64,000 nt of DNA from Leuctra nigra (lineage: Eukaryota > Arthropoda > Insecta > Plecoptera > Leuctridae), in assembly GCA_934045905.1 (NCBI GenBank), contig OW203773.1, positions 13,503,246 through 13,567,245 on the forward strand, written 5' to 3'. Positions 40,197 through 50,837 of the stretch are shown here, in pieces. The position numbers were made by a program, and so were the translations under genes. Below the pieces are notes generated by a model, which did not search any database, had not been told where the DNA came from, and worked only from the letters and a program-made list of their open reading frames with translations. The number at the start of each line of letters is the position of its first letter. The stretch's first letter is position 1.

Positions 40197-43100
40197 ATCT
40201 AGCCGCGTAGTAGCCCGACTACTACCGACTTATTCCGGATTGTGACCTCCGTGGTGATTCTTGGGTCAGCCGCAGCCTCCCGCGCTTAGCGTTTTGGTTT
40301 ATGCATACCCGCATTATTTCTGGCTATACCAGTACGTACCATCACCCTGTCTGCGCTCAACAACAACAGACACCCTCTGTCCCCGTCTCCATGTCGCCGG
40401 TCCGCTCACACCTGGACTGACTCGAAGAAATTATCCCCCCCCTCCTGATGGTCGGAGGGGGGTCCTAGGACTTCCTACCCAGAGGCTTGGGTAGGACAAC
40501 AGAACTTCGCCGTTGTCGATTTTATCGAGGCAACGTTACCGCGGGGAGCCTCGTGGAGGCGTCTGCCCTTACCAAAGGATCCTGTTCCAAGAGTTGTTGC
40601 GCTACCTCTTGCCCGGCAGATGTGTATAGGTCCACAAGTGAACGAACAGTGACATCCACCTTTGTTTTCCCTACTGAATTTACTGATTTTAATGTCCATT
40701 TTATGATGCCTCCTCTTGTCACGTTAAGTTCTAGTCACGTTAAGTATTCACTTGTCACGTTCAGGAACTTGTCACGTTCGGTAAGTCACGTCCTTATTCC
40801 TTCTCCTCCGGGTGCTTGCCGAGGTCAGTGGCGTCGACCTCGTGGCTGACTTATACGGCAGGGCTTGACTCATGCGGGCTGTTTTGCAAGGTCATAAGAG
40901 AAGTTTTCGAGGGATTCTTGTGAACTTACCACATCATAGCCGCAGCTTAGCAGTCGTTGTTCGGACACATTGAACCTTCCCTCTCCGCTTCCCCCACCCA
41001 CTTACCGGTCTATGGGCTACCCAGCGTCCATGAAGTACTTGTAGAGCTCGAGGGAGGATCTAAGATGGTTCATACACAGGGTTGTAGCAAACCCCTTGTT
41101 ACCAACCCCGATTACCTTGAGAGCCGCTCGGGTCTCCGGGGGTAAACAGCCCCTGGAGCCGAATACCAATGGTATCACGTGCACCTCTTCCACACAGTAC
41201 TTTGTCTTCACGACCTGGCGTATCCCCTCGTACCGGGCGAGTTTTTCGCTACGTGCCCTTTCCACCCAGTCACCTTTTTCATAGCGGACTGTTACATCCG
41301 CTATGAATGCCCGTTTCCCGTCCGCCGTGCGGAGAACCAGGTCAGGCTTGCGTCGTTGACCATCCCTTTGTATGAAGCTGTCCTCGACACTAACCACACT
41401 CAAGCCCTCCGCTGAAGCCTCAAACCTGGAAGCTATCATTCGGACCGTCTGATCGTGACGCTCTATGAAAGCGTCCTTGGTGAACTGGCACGCACCGAGG
41501 ATGTGTCCAAGGCTCTCTGGCTTTTGGGACGTCTTCCCGCACCTCCGGCACTTGACATCATCCACCTCTCCGTATAGTTGTTGTACTACCCTTGTCGGGA
41601 GCTCATTCACCCGCATCTTAACTGCTTCGCAGAAGCGGTTTTCCGTCATGAATTCGCCTGACTTGTACAACCTTAGCCATGCGTTCCCAACTGGATCTCC
41701 TTTGAATGAGCTCACCCCTTGCCCGTGGACCTTCTGTCCTTCCCATTCCTCTCTCATCTCCTCTCTCTTTCTCTCCTTCCAGGCTTCCAATCCTCTATCC
41801 GTTACCGGTGTAGCGATCTTTGACAGAGCGATAAGCCCGTCGTACTCCTTAGAGTATCCTGCTTGCGTGATGAATTCGACTAGATCTCGATCCCCACAGT
41901 TCAGAGCACCGTGTAGACCCTTTAGTCGTCCCTTTGTGTAGCATACTTGTACCATTGGCAATCCCATCCCACCGTCTCGAACTCGGGAGTGGAGGATTCC
42001 GCTAGGGGTCTGTATAGGTAGATGAAGCATCTCCTTCAGTTGCACCCTAATTTTGCGCTCTATGGTGAGCAACTGATTCTGAGATTTACTCTCGGCAGTC
42101 AGTCCGTACACGTAATGGGGGAAGATGTATGATTTCCACAGCTCTACCTTCTGAGTTGGCTTGAGCCTAGCGCCCCTTAGCCGACTTAGAGTGGCGAGCA
42201 TGCCCTCTTCCCCGTCCCTGCCCCTGACCCCACCCCAGGATGTCACCTTCGTACCCAAGTAGTCCCAAGCCCCTTCCTCCGTAGTTACTGGGAGGTCGAG
42301 ATTTTGGAATCTGATCTGTGGGCGTCCAGTCGTCCATGTGTTGCGGCCACCAAGGATTTGCATTACAGCGCACTTCGATCCGTCCAATTTCATTCCTAGA
42401 GTAGTTAGGTACTGGTTACATACGTCCAAAAGGCACTGAGCGGCTTCGGGTCCAGTCCCGGCCAGAACAATGTCATCAGCAAAGACCATGCTCGATATTG
42501 TGGAGCCACCGGTCGCGAACCCCTGTCCCGCCTCCTCCAACAGGTCTAATAGCGGATCTATGACACAGTTGAAGATGAAAGGACTGAGCGGATCACCTTG
42601 CTTTACACCACGTTTGAGCGCCACTTCAATGGCTCCCGTCTGACACTCGATTTCGGAGGAAGACTCTAGATAGACAGCCAAGATGTCACTTACAGTGTCA
42701 TGATGGACCCCCTTATGTTGGAGCGCTTTTCCAATGATCCAGTGAGGAACAGTGTCAAAGGCTTTGGAAATGTCAAGTTGGACCAAAGTCGTTTCGCCCC
42801 CACGCAGTTTCTTGGCAAGTTTCAGGACAGCGCCCAAGAGTGTCGTGTTAAGGAAACATCCGTTCTGCGTTGTGAAGCCCTTCTGTCTTAAGCTGAATCC
42901 GATAACGGCTCTAAGCTTCTCATCCAATATTCCGGTATAGATCCTGGCTAGAATGGATCCTATGGTAATCGGCCGCCAGTTCTCGGCCTTTCTAAGATCC
43001 TTACCGGCTTTTGGGATAAGTTTGGTTCGGTTCCGCCTCCAAGCCTTAGGAAAGTACTTGAGACCACGAACGAGTGCAAATAGTTTGCACAAGACTTCCG

Positions 43101-45482
43101 GAACTCCACCCACCGCCAGATGCTTCTTCTGTAACCCGTCGGGCCCAGGAGCACTGCCCTGTTTCACTTTCCTTTTGAGTCGTTTGATGATGTCGGCTAC
43201 CGTGATGTCATCTGCCCTATGCACATCTACGTCTTGCCCGTTCGAAAAGTACCCTAACGAGTCAGCGTTCGCTGCCCCCGGTTCACCCCAGAGGTTCTTG
43301 TAGAGCGACTCTACCGCTGAACTTTGTGGGTGAACCTGCGAGGCGGACGCCTGGCTAAGCTGGTCTTTGATCAAATAAGAAGCCAGTTGTTTGGGGCACT
43401 TCTTATACAGTTCCTGGGTTATTGCATACTCGGTCCTTTTATGATCTGAGCGTGAGGGCTCTCGTCCCGATTTCGTACGCCTTCCCCCACCGTTCCCCCT
43501 CCACGACTTTGAGTGCCTTTTTCGCCTGGGTTGTGGCCCCCCCGACGCTCCGGGTTCGTTGCTCACTCCCATTCTTAGCAAGTTCGGCAGATCAACTTCG
43601 CAGATTCGGTCAAGCGCCTGCTCCACCTCCCTCGAACACAGACCACCCGCGTGCAGCCGGATCAAAGCGTCGATCATGGCTAGTAGGCTTGACATCTCCT
43701 CACTACACTCAGACGGCGTCTCCACATCCGCAGCCCACAAGATGTTCTGTGGGAGCTCAGTGGTTGCTAAAGTGTTATGAGGAGTCTCAATATTTGGTCC
43801 TCCGTTGGCTGGGGTTTCTGCCCTTTGGAATTCACCAAGACGCCGGGTTGTACTTTGTATATCGTCTTCTAGGGTCAACTCGATTGGAATGTCGGCTACC
43901 TCCGGGGTTTGCAGGTCCCCGTCATCGGCTTCAGCTGACTGAGTTGCCCTGACTCTCATCTCTGGACTCAAAGTACTGGGTGAAGAGCCTTCTTCTTCCA
44001 CCCCTGCCCCTTCCTCTGTCGCGTTTCCCAGAGCACTCTCTTCATCCGAGGATGAATCATACTCTCGCCCATATTGGTACTGCAGAGTTAAGCCCATGGC
44101 CGCTCTCTTATCTGCGACCTGCCTCCGAGTTTTCCCCGGCAAGCATCCAGCCAGAACTGTATTGACGTTTTTTACGCCTTTATGTATCTGATAGAGCTTC
44201 GCCAGCTTCCGCTCTTCATCGATAGTCCAGATCCTTCTTCGCTTTGTCACCACCGGTTCTGTCTGTGCAATAGCTTGCCGACGAGCCAGTCCGAGGACTG
44301 GATGCTTGAGTCGCACATGCTGAGACAAACCTCTTCTTGTGTCAAAAGCCCGAATGCAACCAACCTTGGCGCATCTGTACCCCAGGTGTGGTCCGTCACA
44401 ACCTGATATGTCCTGCCCTACACTTATTACGGTCTCAAAGGTCACCTGACATTTCCTACAAAGCCACCTGACATCCACACGATGCTTCCTCAAATGTTTG
44501 AGCATGGGTGGCATGGAAGTGTAGGCTGCCCTGCAACCCTCAAAACCGCAAATTGACTCTCTAAATGGGTAAGGCAGAGCGCATTTCTGACCTTCTATAA
44601 CTAAACTCTCAAACCCGTTCTCGGTTACCGTGTCCGTGCCATGGTCGTTACCAGTATTTCCTGACCCGTCAGGTACATCCGAGGCCCTATTTGTCCTATT
44701 CGTAATCCTATTTCCTCCAACGAACGAGGGGGATTAGCCCTGAACGTCCTACCCTTTAGCCATCCGGTGTGTCGGGTATTGCCAACCCGCCCCTGAAAGG
44801 GTCCCGGCCCAATGGTTTGCGTTCTGTCCACAGTGAGCCTCGTCACAACTGGTTAGAGCTAGTGCATACCCTGCTCTCCTGGCTATCGATTGCTCATGCT
44901 TCTTTGAACTCATAGGTGCGTCTACAGATAGACCCTTACGGATCCCTGATTTCCCCGCCCCGTGCAGGAGATCCCGCAGGATCCCCTGTATCCCTTGGGA
45001 GGGCACCCAACCCTCCCCGTCATTCATAGCCCCCGGGATCTGAAATCTACGCCGCATTAGAGACCACAACTCTCTTATGCAGTTAAAATAAGGCTATGAC
45101 ATACCTTGTAAGGGTTTGTACTCCCCTTGGTCCCGTGATGACCGGTACTAACATGTCTCTCGAGGGACTTCGATCGACGACGCTTAATGGGAGAGGATTT
45201 CACCTCTTTAAAGATCCAGTCTTTTGCGTCTCCCATTCCGGTTCTGCGTTTCGGTTTGTATTCCGGGGTTACCTTGCCAGCTTGAATAGGAAGCTATAGG
45301 CTGGAGGTACGCAGTGACTTTATATCCAGGCGATCCCCGATCCGCCCCCGGTGGATATTTCCCGACTATCTCCTTCAAACAATTATGACTCCCTTTCGGC
45401 CGTCCGATAGGTCTTTTAAGTGGTAAGTTCTTTGGCTAGTGGCCTCCGGGTACGCCCGACTCAACCGTCCCGCGTACTTCGT
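40197..45482 (-). mobile_element. R2 non-LTR retrotransposon, full length
   Basis: The 5286-bp element is bounded by 28S sequence on both sides: the 5' side ends ...AACTATGACTCT and the 3' side begins TAGCCAAATGCC, exactly the R2 insertion site. The expected CTTAAGG just before the site is missing, a usual kind of R2 5'-junction deletion. It comprises a 5' UTR of about 750 bp, one long ORF and a 3' UTR of 820 bp without poly(A), as is normal for R2. Zinc-finger number places it in an R2-A-like (three-finger) lineage. Confidence 0.96.
41017..44733 (-). CDS. R2 protein: zinc fingers, Myb, reverse transcriptase, endonuclease
   Basis: The single ORF directs site-specific target-primed reverse transcription at 28S rDNA. 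The frame is open from a TAA at 44736-44734; the first ATG is at 44514 (1165 codons from there), but the first C2H2 finger (CGFEGC...HLRKH) begins upstream of it, so initiation is likely non-AUG or IRES-like. Residues counted from that ATG: a CRKC-type finger at about 19, a C2H2 finger (CAKVGC...H...H) at about 48-70, a Myb-like motif (RRIWTIDEERKLAKLY) at 92-140, reverse transcriptase around 420-720 with FADDIVLAG at about 675, a CCHC motif (CRRCGK...H...C) at about 985-1010 and a restriction-like endonuclease motif (KPDLVL...ADVTV) at about 1056. No frame breaks, so it may be recently active. Confidence 0.95.
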   Translation of the reverse strand, partial: SPSFVGGNRITNRTNRASDVPDGSGNTGNDHGTDTVTENGFESLVIEGQKCALPYPFRESICGFEGCRAAYTSMPPMLKHLRKHRVDVRWLCRKCQVTFETVISVGQDISGCDGPHLGYRCAKVGCIRAFDTRRGLSQHVRLKHPVLGLARRQAIAQTEPVVTKRRRIWTIDEERKLAKLYQIHKGVKNVNTVLAGCLPGKTRRQVADKRAAMGLTLQYQYGREYDSSSDEESALGNATEEGAGVEEEGSSPSTLSPEMRVRATQSAEADDGDLQTPEVADIPIELTLEDDIQSTTRRLGEFQRAETPANGGPNIETPHNTLATTELPQNILWAADVETPSECSEEMSSLLAMIDALIRLHAGGLCSREVEQALDRICEVDLPNLLRMGVSNEPGASGGPQPRRKRHSKSWRGNGGGRRTKSGREPSRSDHKRTEYAITQELYKKCPKQLASYLIKDQLSQASASQVHPQSSAVESLYKNLWGEPGAANADSLGYFSNGQDVDVHRADDITVADIIKRLKRKVKQGSAPGPDGLQKKHLAVGGVPEVLCKLFALVRGLKYFPKAWRRNRTKLIPKAGKDLRKAENWRPITIGSILARIYTGILDEKLRAVIGFSLRQKGFTTQNGCFLNTTLLGAVLKLAKKLRGGETTLVQLDISKAFDTVPHWIIGKALQHKGVHHDTVSDILAVYLESSSEIECQTGAIEVALKRGVKQGDPLSPFIFNCVIDPLLDLLEEAGQGFATGGSTISSMVFADDIVLAGTGPEAAQCLLDVCNQYLTTLGMKLDGSKCAVMQILGGRNTWTTGRPQIRFQNLDLPVTTEEGAWDYLGTKVTSWGGVRGRDGEEGMLATLSRLRGARLKPTQKVELWKSYIFPHYVYGLTAESKSQNQLLTIERKIRVQLKEMLHLPIQTPSGILHSRVRDGGMGLPMVQVCYTKGRLKGLHGALNCGDRDLVEFITQAGYSKEYDGLIALSKIATPVTDRGLEAWKERKREEMREEWEGQKVHGQGVSSFKGDPVGNAWLRLYKSGEFMTENRFCEAVKMRVNELPTRVVQQLYGEVDDVKCRRCGKTSQKPESLGHILGACQFTKDAFIERHDQTVRMIASRFEASAEGLSVVSVEDSFIQRDGQRRKPDLVLRTADGKRAFIADVTVRYEKGDWVERARSEKLARYEGIRQVVKTKYCVEEVHVIPLVFGSRGCLPPETRAALKVIGVGNKGFATTLCMNHLRSSLELYKYFMDAG

Positions 45483-45533
<51 letters not shown>

Positions 45534-45534
45534 T

Positions 45535-45568
<34 letters not shown>

Positions 45569-45593
45569 CGTCAACACATTGTAAACGCCATCG

Positions 45594-45627
<34 letters not shown>

Positions 45628-45968
45628 CTTGTCCGTGCCAGTTCTGAGCCGAACGTTTTTCGGAGGTCGCCGTCCCGCGGGATGGACGCCGAGCCCGCGA
45701 AGGCCGACGCCCGTTGGCACCCGCGCGACAAAGCAAGGAAGATCCGCCGGAGGCCACTGGCACGGGACCGACATCGAACGCGGGGCGCCGAGCCGAAGCC
45801 CCGCGCACCCACGCCCTCTGCCAGGCCCGGCACTGTGACTCAGACCGGCTTCTGCGACCAAGCCGCGACTCACCCCGCTCCTCAGAGCCAATCCTTATCC
45901 CGAAGTTACGGATCCGATTTGCCGACTTCCCTTTCATTTTTTTGCTTTCATTTTACTGTACATTGTGG
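45483..45968 (-). pseudogene. 28S rRNA: 28S rRNA fragment, upstream of R2 site
   Basis: The complement runs from AACAATGTA-like sequence through GGGAAGTCGGCAAATCGGAT, CGTAACTTCGGGATAAGGAT, GGTGCCAACGGGCGTCGG and AAAGCATTGCGATGGCG to GTAACTATGACTCT. It covers an expansion segment and the conserved region before the R2 site. About 27 A-rich bases separate ACAATGTA from GGGAAGTCGG, absent in typical 28S. The ORFs overlapping this rDNA are spurious. Confidence 0.95.
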
Positions 45969-46548
45969 ATAGCTTGGCTGCTCTACAGGCCTTGCCTTGG
46001 AACAGAAGCTTAAAGAAGGCAGGGATGACAATTTAGTATACATTTTTCAAGATTATGGAATAAAATGACCTTAAAATTACAAAACTTTTGAAAATGAAGA
46101 CAGATTATACTGAAAATTAGCAAAAATACGTAAAATGTTGGTACCAATGACCACGCGAAGTTTTAAGTTGATCGTTCAATCGGTTCTAGTTTAAATGTCA
46201 AAAATCACATGAAAAATGGTTTTAAATTTGAGTCAATAAGAGAATTTGGCTGAAACTTTTTATGATTGGGTAGAATGTTGGTTGCAATGTTTTTGCCAAA
46301 TTTCAAATTGATTGATGCAACCAATCGAAAGATAATTTTTTTAAAATTTGAACCAATCACGGGAGCCCGTTCAAAAACGATCCCAGGGACCGCATAGAGT
46401 ACGTTAGTATGTGTACAAAATTTCAGATCGATTGCTTGAGCGGTTTGACCTGGGCTGTGTGTGACCACAAAAAAAAAAAAAAAAAAAAAAAAAACACACA
46501 GAGAAAGTGCCATAAGAGTACCGTGGTGACGCTCGCTACGCTCGCTCA

Positions 46549-46612
<64 letters not shown>
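46549..46612 (+). repeat. ATT microsatellite
   Basis: About 21 pure ATT units lie between the end of family F and the start of family C. Confidence 0.97.
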
Positions 46613-46613
<1 letters not shown>

Positions 46614-46614
46614 G

Positions 46615-46835
46615 AAAACCGCCCTAAAACACTGTTTTCACGGCCCTCTAGCGCGCTAAGGGCGTAACCTATTGTTCCCAAATTTGGTATATGTTGTAGG
46701 GTGGGCCATAGCTCGAAATTAAGATATATCGCAACAATGTGAGATTTTCCAATTTTAAGATCCAGTAGGCCGAAAATGCCACTTTGATGCTTACAGTAAA
46801 AGTGGGTTTGCTCCAGCCTTTATATGAGAGTGTGC
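46615..46835 (+). repeat. Interspersed repeat, family C, partial copy
   Basis: CACGGCCCTCTAGCGCGC, CCTATTGTTCCCAAATTTGG and CCAGTAGGCCGAAAATGCCA are present; the terminal GGAGCGACCGCTCC end is missing. Confidence 0.7.
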
Positions 46836-46837
46836 GC

Positions 46838-47250
46838 ATAATATAATATATGATATAATATAATATAATAATATAATAAATATAATAATATTTATTATAT
46901 ATTATTTATTATATTATTATTTATTATTTATTATTATTATTTTTTATTATTATAAAGTATAGACCAGTATTTGAAGAGTAGAGATTGTGAGTAGAGATTG
47001 TAGAGATTGTGAGAGACATAAGATATTTATTATATATTATTTATTATATTATTATTTATTATTTATTTTTATTATTTTTTATTATTATAAAGTATAGACC
47101 AGTATTTGAAGAGTAGAGATTGTGAGTAGAGATTGTAGAGATTGTGAGAGTATTATACTCTCACATAATATATGAGAGTATACTTTAAAATAATACTTTA
47201 TTATTTATTTTTTTATATTTTTTTATTATAGAATTATTGTCAGATTTTTT
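46838..47250 (+). repeat. AT-rich region with 137-bp tandem duplication
   Basis: TTTATTATATATTATTTATT through TATAGACCAGTATTTGAAGA and GTGAGTAGAGATTGTAGAG occurs at about 46888-47024 and again at about 47025-47155. Confidence 0.75.
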
Positions 47251-47777
47251 TAGGGCATTATAGGTATACTATATGTATTATGTATGTATTGATGTATATT
47301 TTTTAAAAATTTAAAAAAATAAAAAAAGAGTTTGTCGTTTTACTTTAAACAAATTTTGCCTGCTTTGTAAGTTTTTGAATAATACAATTTAAAAATATAT
47401 AACTTTTAAAATTATTGTCAGATTTTTTTTATGATTTATTCCTAATTTTTGCCTCTTTTCAAAGAGCTAAAAAGCTGGAAATCACTTTCCTTCACCCACA
47501 GGTCCCTATTCACAGATCCCATCACATTTTAGAAAACACAGAAAAAATTGCAAGTTTGCAAGAATAGAAAAAAAAATGAATTATTGATAATTAATTCCTT
47601 GTAAGCTTGACTTTTTATTGTAAATTGCATGTTGATAATACCTATACTCAAGGATAATACCTTATAATAATACCTTATAGCTAATAATATAGAACTACTA
47701 CTACTAAGGTACTAAGTTATAGTTGAAAAAATTATTAAAAGGTACGAAATCGGTTTGTTTGCAGGATTAATTTGGAG
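47251..47777. other. Unassigned AT-rich stretch
   Basis: No gene or defined repeat. ATTGTCAGATTTTTTT occurs twice (47234 and 47415). Confidence 0.4.
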
Positions 47778-48665
47778 TTAGTGGTATTTAACGTCGCACT
47801 GCTCTGCAGCGAGGCTAATGACGCCGTATTAATGATGATGACAGATGTACTTTTGGAATATAAAAGGATGATAGTGAAAAAGTGAAGAAAGAAGTAGAAG
47901 AAGGAAAAGACTGCCACCGTGCCAAAGCACATTTGCAGGATATATTACAAATACAAAATACAAATACGGTGGTAAGGAGGCGGTCGTGGCCTATGGGCAG
48001 TGTTGGGGAGGGAACTTTTAAAAAGAACGCGTTCCTAGGAACACGTTACTTTTTTTGCGAACTTTTGAGCGAACGCGTTCTTTTTTGTATACAAAGAACG
48101 TGAACGTCAAACGTTCGTTTTAACCACGAACGTTTCGATCAAGTTCGCTCTTTCCTACTGAGCACAATTAGCAGTCGAATCGGAATAAAGTCCGAGCCGA
48201 TCCGAAGATTTCCAAAGTTTCTTTAAATCTGAGCGTGGATTGGTTACTATGGCGAGGGTACTTTGAGGCAGGTGTGGAAGGGGAAGAAGGGGCCCCCCTT
48301 AGATTCTTCTCAGTTCCATTTAAGTTTCATGCGTAGTTAATTATATCGTTAATTTTTTTTGAAAAAGAACTTTTAAAAGAACTTATATTCGTTTTTTTAA
48401 GGAACGTAAACTTTTACCACACATGCTTAAAATAAAGAACTTAAACTTTTAAAAAGTTCATATATTTGGACGTGAACTGAACTTTTAAAAATATCGTTTT
48501 AAAAAGGAACTTCCCCAACACTGCCTATGGGAAACTTACTTCCTAGCATGTTGTCTTGTGACTCAGGGAAACATGACAAACAACCAGGAAGGGCATCCTC
48601 TGGATTCGAACCATGATCCCTGAAGTGCAAGTATACAGAGCTATAGCATGAAATCATCTACGCGG
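47778..48665 (-). mobile_element. tRNA-derived SINE, interrupted by a hAT-like MITE
   Basis: On the minus strand the tRNA-like head (B box GGATTCGAACC in complement near 48602) is followed by the SINE body and a tail ending ...CTGCAGAGCAGTGCGACGTT. A 526-bp hAT-like MITE separates the halves at 47998-48523. Confidence 0.65.
47998..48523. mobile_element. hAT-like MITE with GAAC/GTTC interior
   Basis: CAGTGTTGGGGAGGGAACTT and AAGGAACTTCCCCAACACTG form the ends, flanked by the perfect 8-bp duplication CCTATGGG. The interior repeats AACTTTTAAAA and AACGCGTTC-type words. It lies inside a SINE, so it is younger. Confidence 0.93.
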
Positions 48666-49149
48666 CTATTTATAACATTTCATTAAATTGAAGGCCATCG
48701 TGAAGATATACCTCTTCATTTGATTTGACATAGAATTATCGAAAACAAAAACCAACTCAACATAAACTGTGAGTATGATAGGCAATTACAATCTTTCCAG
48801 GAGGTCCCTAAAAACTTACAATGACCGAGACCTAACTCAAAACTAAGAAACATTATGAAGCTACAGCACATGTCATAATATTCATTATAAACAAATAACA
48901 AAATTACAAGCTCCATCGCTTGAATAATTTCTACATCACGACGAAAGTTATCGTATAAAGCTTAAAATCAGCTCATTAGCACAATTTTTCAATTTCATTT
49001 ATCTTTTTTTTAGAAAGAGCGATTGTATTTTGAAATGTAAAATACGCTTGTCATGAAGATCAAATCTTAAAATTATGGTCAACACTTTTTAATTAGCAAT
49101 TCATGAATTTCTTACATTTTTTAATTCAAAATAACAAGAAATTTGTTGG
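48666..49149. other. Unassigned AT-rich stretch
   Basis: An ORF of 66 codons on the minus strand (48716-48916) resembles no known family and its composition matches non-coding AT-rich DNA. Confidence 0.35.
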
Positions 49150-49390
49150 TAAATCAATATCATACTATTTTCACAAAAAAAGTGTAAATTTTCATTCATA
49201 ATGAAATTGAAAATCAGTGTAAATTTTGGCGGGAAAACACCATCCCGGCAAGTGACGTCATTTATATCAATCAACAATGATGTTGCCATGGTTACAATCA
49301 AATATGACATCACTCGCCGGGATGGCGCTTTCCCGCCAAAATTTAAAATGTTCCATTTCACATTTATGAATGAATATTTACACTTTGTAT
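49150..49390. mobile_element. Foldback MITE
   Basis: GTGTAAATTTTCATTCATAA near the left and TTATGAATGAATATTTACAC at the right are complementary; the inner arms share TTTTGGCGGGAAA and ATCCCGGC. Confidence 0.8.
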
Positions 49391-49546
49391 AGTTAAAAAA
49401 TAGAATGATTTTCCAACAAATATGTTGTTATTTTGAAATACTGAATTTTAATACCATTAAAAATCTTTGCATATTCCCTTTTTTAATCATTTCTTTGAAA
49501 TATTAAATTTTAATACTATTTAAAATCTTGGCATATTCCCTTTAAA

Positions 49547-49618
49547 TCATTTATTTATGTCTATCTTCAACGCACCCGCCACAATCTTATAAACGGCTGT
49601 CTCGATGGCATCCTTCCT
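49547..49618 (-). CDS. Candidate terminal coding exon, minus strand
   Basis: The acceptor CACCGCACATTCAG precedes 23 codons and TGA. The peptide contains RKDAIETAVYKIVAGAL and ends KIDINK. AATAAA overlaps the stop codon. The composition is protein-like and the DNA is less AT-rich than its surroundings. The family is unknown and upstream exons were not found. Confidence 0.35.
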   Translation of the reverse strand, partial: RKDAIETAVYKIVAGALKIDINK

Positions 49619-49892
49619 CTGAATGTGCGGTGAACGCAAGCCACAAACAAGGATGTGCATCTGTCAAGCCAATGGGAGTGGGTGGCAATGACTGCATAAA
49701 CTCAACTATATATCAACACATTGATTGTTTCTGCAAACTTATGAATAAACCAGAACAAGTACTTTGCAAGTGACTTATGACAATGTTGTCATCTTTGATG
49801 CCTTTATTGTATTCAAATTGGTTTTAGGAAAATGAGTTATTTTTATTGTCGGCTTTTTCGTTGGTACATATGTAATAGTTTGTTTACAGGAC

Positions 49893-50330
49893 GTGCTTGG
49901 AAATATAATTCATTACGATTCGACATTTGGCTCAACCATAGTAGAATATTTTACAAAACACCAAAGAAAAAAAATATTAACAAATGAGATCCAAGTACGA
50001 ACAAAGATATTTAAAAGGTGCAGCACAAACGAAAATTTCGACGGCACAATCCAGCACAAACGAAGATCTTTGTATTTCCGATAGAAAATATTTGAATTTT
50101 CACTTTGGGGGTTCTAGCATGTACCTGGAACCCCCAATGAATTTTCTACTTTAAGGGTTGAAAGGTTACGGCACAAACGAAAATTTTTACGGCACAAACC
50201 AGCACAAACGGAGCACAAACGAACACAAAAAGAAAATTTACAAAATTCAACATTGGGGGTTCTAACTACATAGACCCATTTAAAAGAGCCGGTAAAAATT
50301 TAGAAATTTAAAAATATTATTATACTAAAA
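49893..50330 (+). repeat. GCACAAACGA-rich short-motif region
   Basis: The words GGCACAAACGAAAATTT and CCAGCACAAACGAAG recur several times between 50019 and 50230, and GGGGGTTCTA occurs at 50107 and 50265. The overlapping 63-codon ORF is likely spurious. Confidence 0.45.
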
Positions 50331-50624
50331 TCCCAGCAATAAAAAAGTATAAAAGAAACAATATTCAATAAGCAATTAAATATTTCAGTAATTAATTATT
50401 AAGGTATTACGAGTATAATCAGTGAAAGGAAAGATTTTGAACATTTTTAATCACTCCCATTTTCTTTATTTATTTTCTTATCTTATATAAATCTTCATCG
50501 TTTTCTTTATTTCTTATTTTGATTATTTTCTTATTTTAATTAATTTATATTCTTATTTTCATAAAAAAAAATACGCCATTAGGCTTAGAAATCACGAATT
50601 ATCAATCAAAACAAATCCCGCCAA

Positions 50625-50837
50625 ATGACGTCAATGGAACCTGCTTCGCATAGCCCGAGTTATCCTCATACTCGGGACACCAGTGACATTAACATGGCCG
50701 CTCGGATGTTCCGACTACTCGGGACGCCGCTCGACGACCCGGGACCGTTGACGATCGGGGTCCCGCAGGTCAACGAGAACCAGTTATCAAATCATTTCTC
50801 AAGTTCAAGAGTTTATCGTTGTTCAGTGAGTTTTTGG
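50625..50837 (+). CDS. Candidate first coding exon, unidentified gene
   Basis: A GC-rich open frame starts at the ATG inside AAATGACGTCAATGG and runs MTSMEPASHSPSYPHTRD, then MAARMFRLLGTPLDDPGP, to VYRC, where GTTCAGTGAGTT offers a donor GTGAGT. It contrasts with AT-rich flanks and is CpG-rich (CTCGGGACG, TCGACGACCCGGG), like a promoter-proximal exon. TGACGTCA is a CRE palindrome. I recognise no domain, and later exons were not found within the repeat-dense DNA that follows. Confidence 0.4.

Larger units (their letters stand above)
39738..46548 (-). mobile_element. Helitron-like family F, copy 3, split by an rDNA-R2 cassette
   Basis: The left end (CTAGGAAAACGCTCAGTG) runs to GATTTTATGCGCTAGCT near 40136; the family sequence resumes with TAGCTTGGCTGCTCTACAGG near 45970 and ends GCTCGCTACGCTCGCTCAAT. 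Copy 1 shows the two parts are contiguous in an unsplit element. The inserted 5.8 kb is 28S rDNA with R2. TAGCT is present at both junctions and may be a short target duplication. Confidence 0.65.

Noticed and set aside
41096..44406. Plus-strand ORFs up to 176 codons across the R2 region
   Set aside because: They are antisense shadows of the R2 ORF.
40142..45968. A functional rDNA unit containing R2
   Set aside because: Only about 540 bp of 28S is present, bounded on both sides by an interspersed repeat.
45542..46013. Six ORFs on both strands near the R2 5' end
   Set aside because: They translate 28S rDNA, which is GC-rich and therefore stop-poor.
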